Source: Actinobacteria bacterium Ga0077541
GTDB lineage: Bacteria > Actinomycetota > Thermoleophilia > Miltoncostaeales > Miltoncostaeaceae
NCBI GenBank assembly: GCA_001464995.1
Contig: LNEQ01000210.1
Location: forward strand, 1-36,823
DNA: 36,823 nt
Direction of reading: 5' to 3'
How positions within the stretch are numbered: the stretch's first letter is position 1; each line of letters begins with the position of its first letter. The translations under genes were made by a program, and so were the position numbers. Shown here piece after piece: positions 36,014 to 36,823 of the stretch. The notes beneath the pieces were generated by a model, which saw only the letters and a list, made by a program, of their open reading frames with translations, ran no database searches and had not been told where the DNA came from.

Positions 36014-36823
<810 letters not shown>

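Overview
The window is GC-rich, densely packed chromosomal DNA. The partial 16S rRNA gene at its right end, GatCAB, GTG-rich starts and the gene repertoire point to a deep-branching actinobacterium, probably class Thermoleophilia (Gaiellales/Solirubrobacterales-like). That placement is inference; no database search was possible. Most content is housekeeping and amino-acid biosynthesis. I see no insertion sequence, prophage, CRISPR array or tRNA gene.

Layout. (1) 1-241 is non-coding. (2) 242-2811, minus strand: a medium-chain dehydrogenase, a DUF309 protein and a secreted wall-hydrolase-like protein with a degenerate M23 domain. (3) 2891-9859: a small membrane protein, an O-methyltransferase, an ABC-2 export operon (ATPase plus two permeases), a DksA/TraR zinc-finger protein, heme A synthase ctaA, a single-pass membrane protein, a possible 28-residue membrane peptide, and a CopC-CopD fusion. 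(4) 9928-13117: gatCAB for tRNA-dependent amidation. (5) 13092-15106, minus strand: a two-component system. (6) 15176-19435: ilvN, ilvC, serA and a frameshifted class I aminotransferase. (7) 19416-20222, minus strand: a secreted AMIN-like/Gmad2-like protein. (8) 20302-24062: a leucine-rich leader peptide, then leuA, leuC and leuD. (9) 24123-24584, minus strand: a cysteine/histidine hypothetical protein. (10) 24931-26483: leuB and a MaoC-like protein. (11) 26550-28647: an ECF sigma factor with a membrane-anchored partner. (12) 28759-35517: ilvE, cimA, a DegT aminotransferase, a disrupted argH, a 3-methyladenine DNA glycosylase and tyrS, mostly overlapping end to start. (13) 35559-36823: an rRNA promoter, a long structured leader and the first ~810 bases of 16S rRNA.

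How the genes work together. leuA, leuCD, leuB and ilvE give a complete leucine branch from 2-ketoisovalerate. cimA with LeuCD and LeuB gives 2-ketobutyrate for isoleucine without threonine deaminase. ilvN and ilvC serve the shared valine/isoleucine steps. The acetolactate synthase large subunit (ilvB) and ilvD are not in the window. serA adds serine entry.

The most interesting signals are regulatory. Many genes start 6-8 bases (usually 7) after a TANNNT -10 box, implying leaderless mRNAs. The same layout precedes a 24-codon leucine-rich leader peptide upstream of leuA, whose tandem Leu codons are complementary to the leuA ribosome-binding site. serA appears to use a CTG start. argH and an aminotransferase are broken. 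I did not find a clearly new multi-gene system; the best candidates for undescribed biology are the leuA leader, the ECF sigma/SecD-head-like pair and the 24.1-24.7 kb locus.
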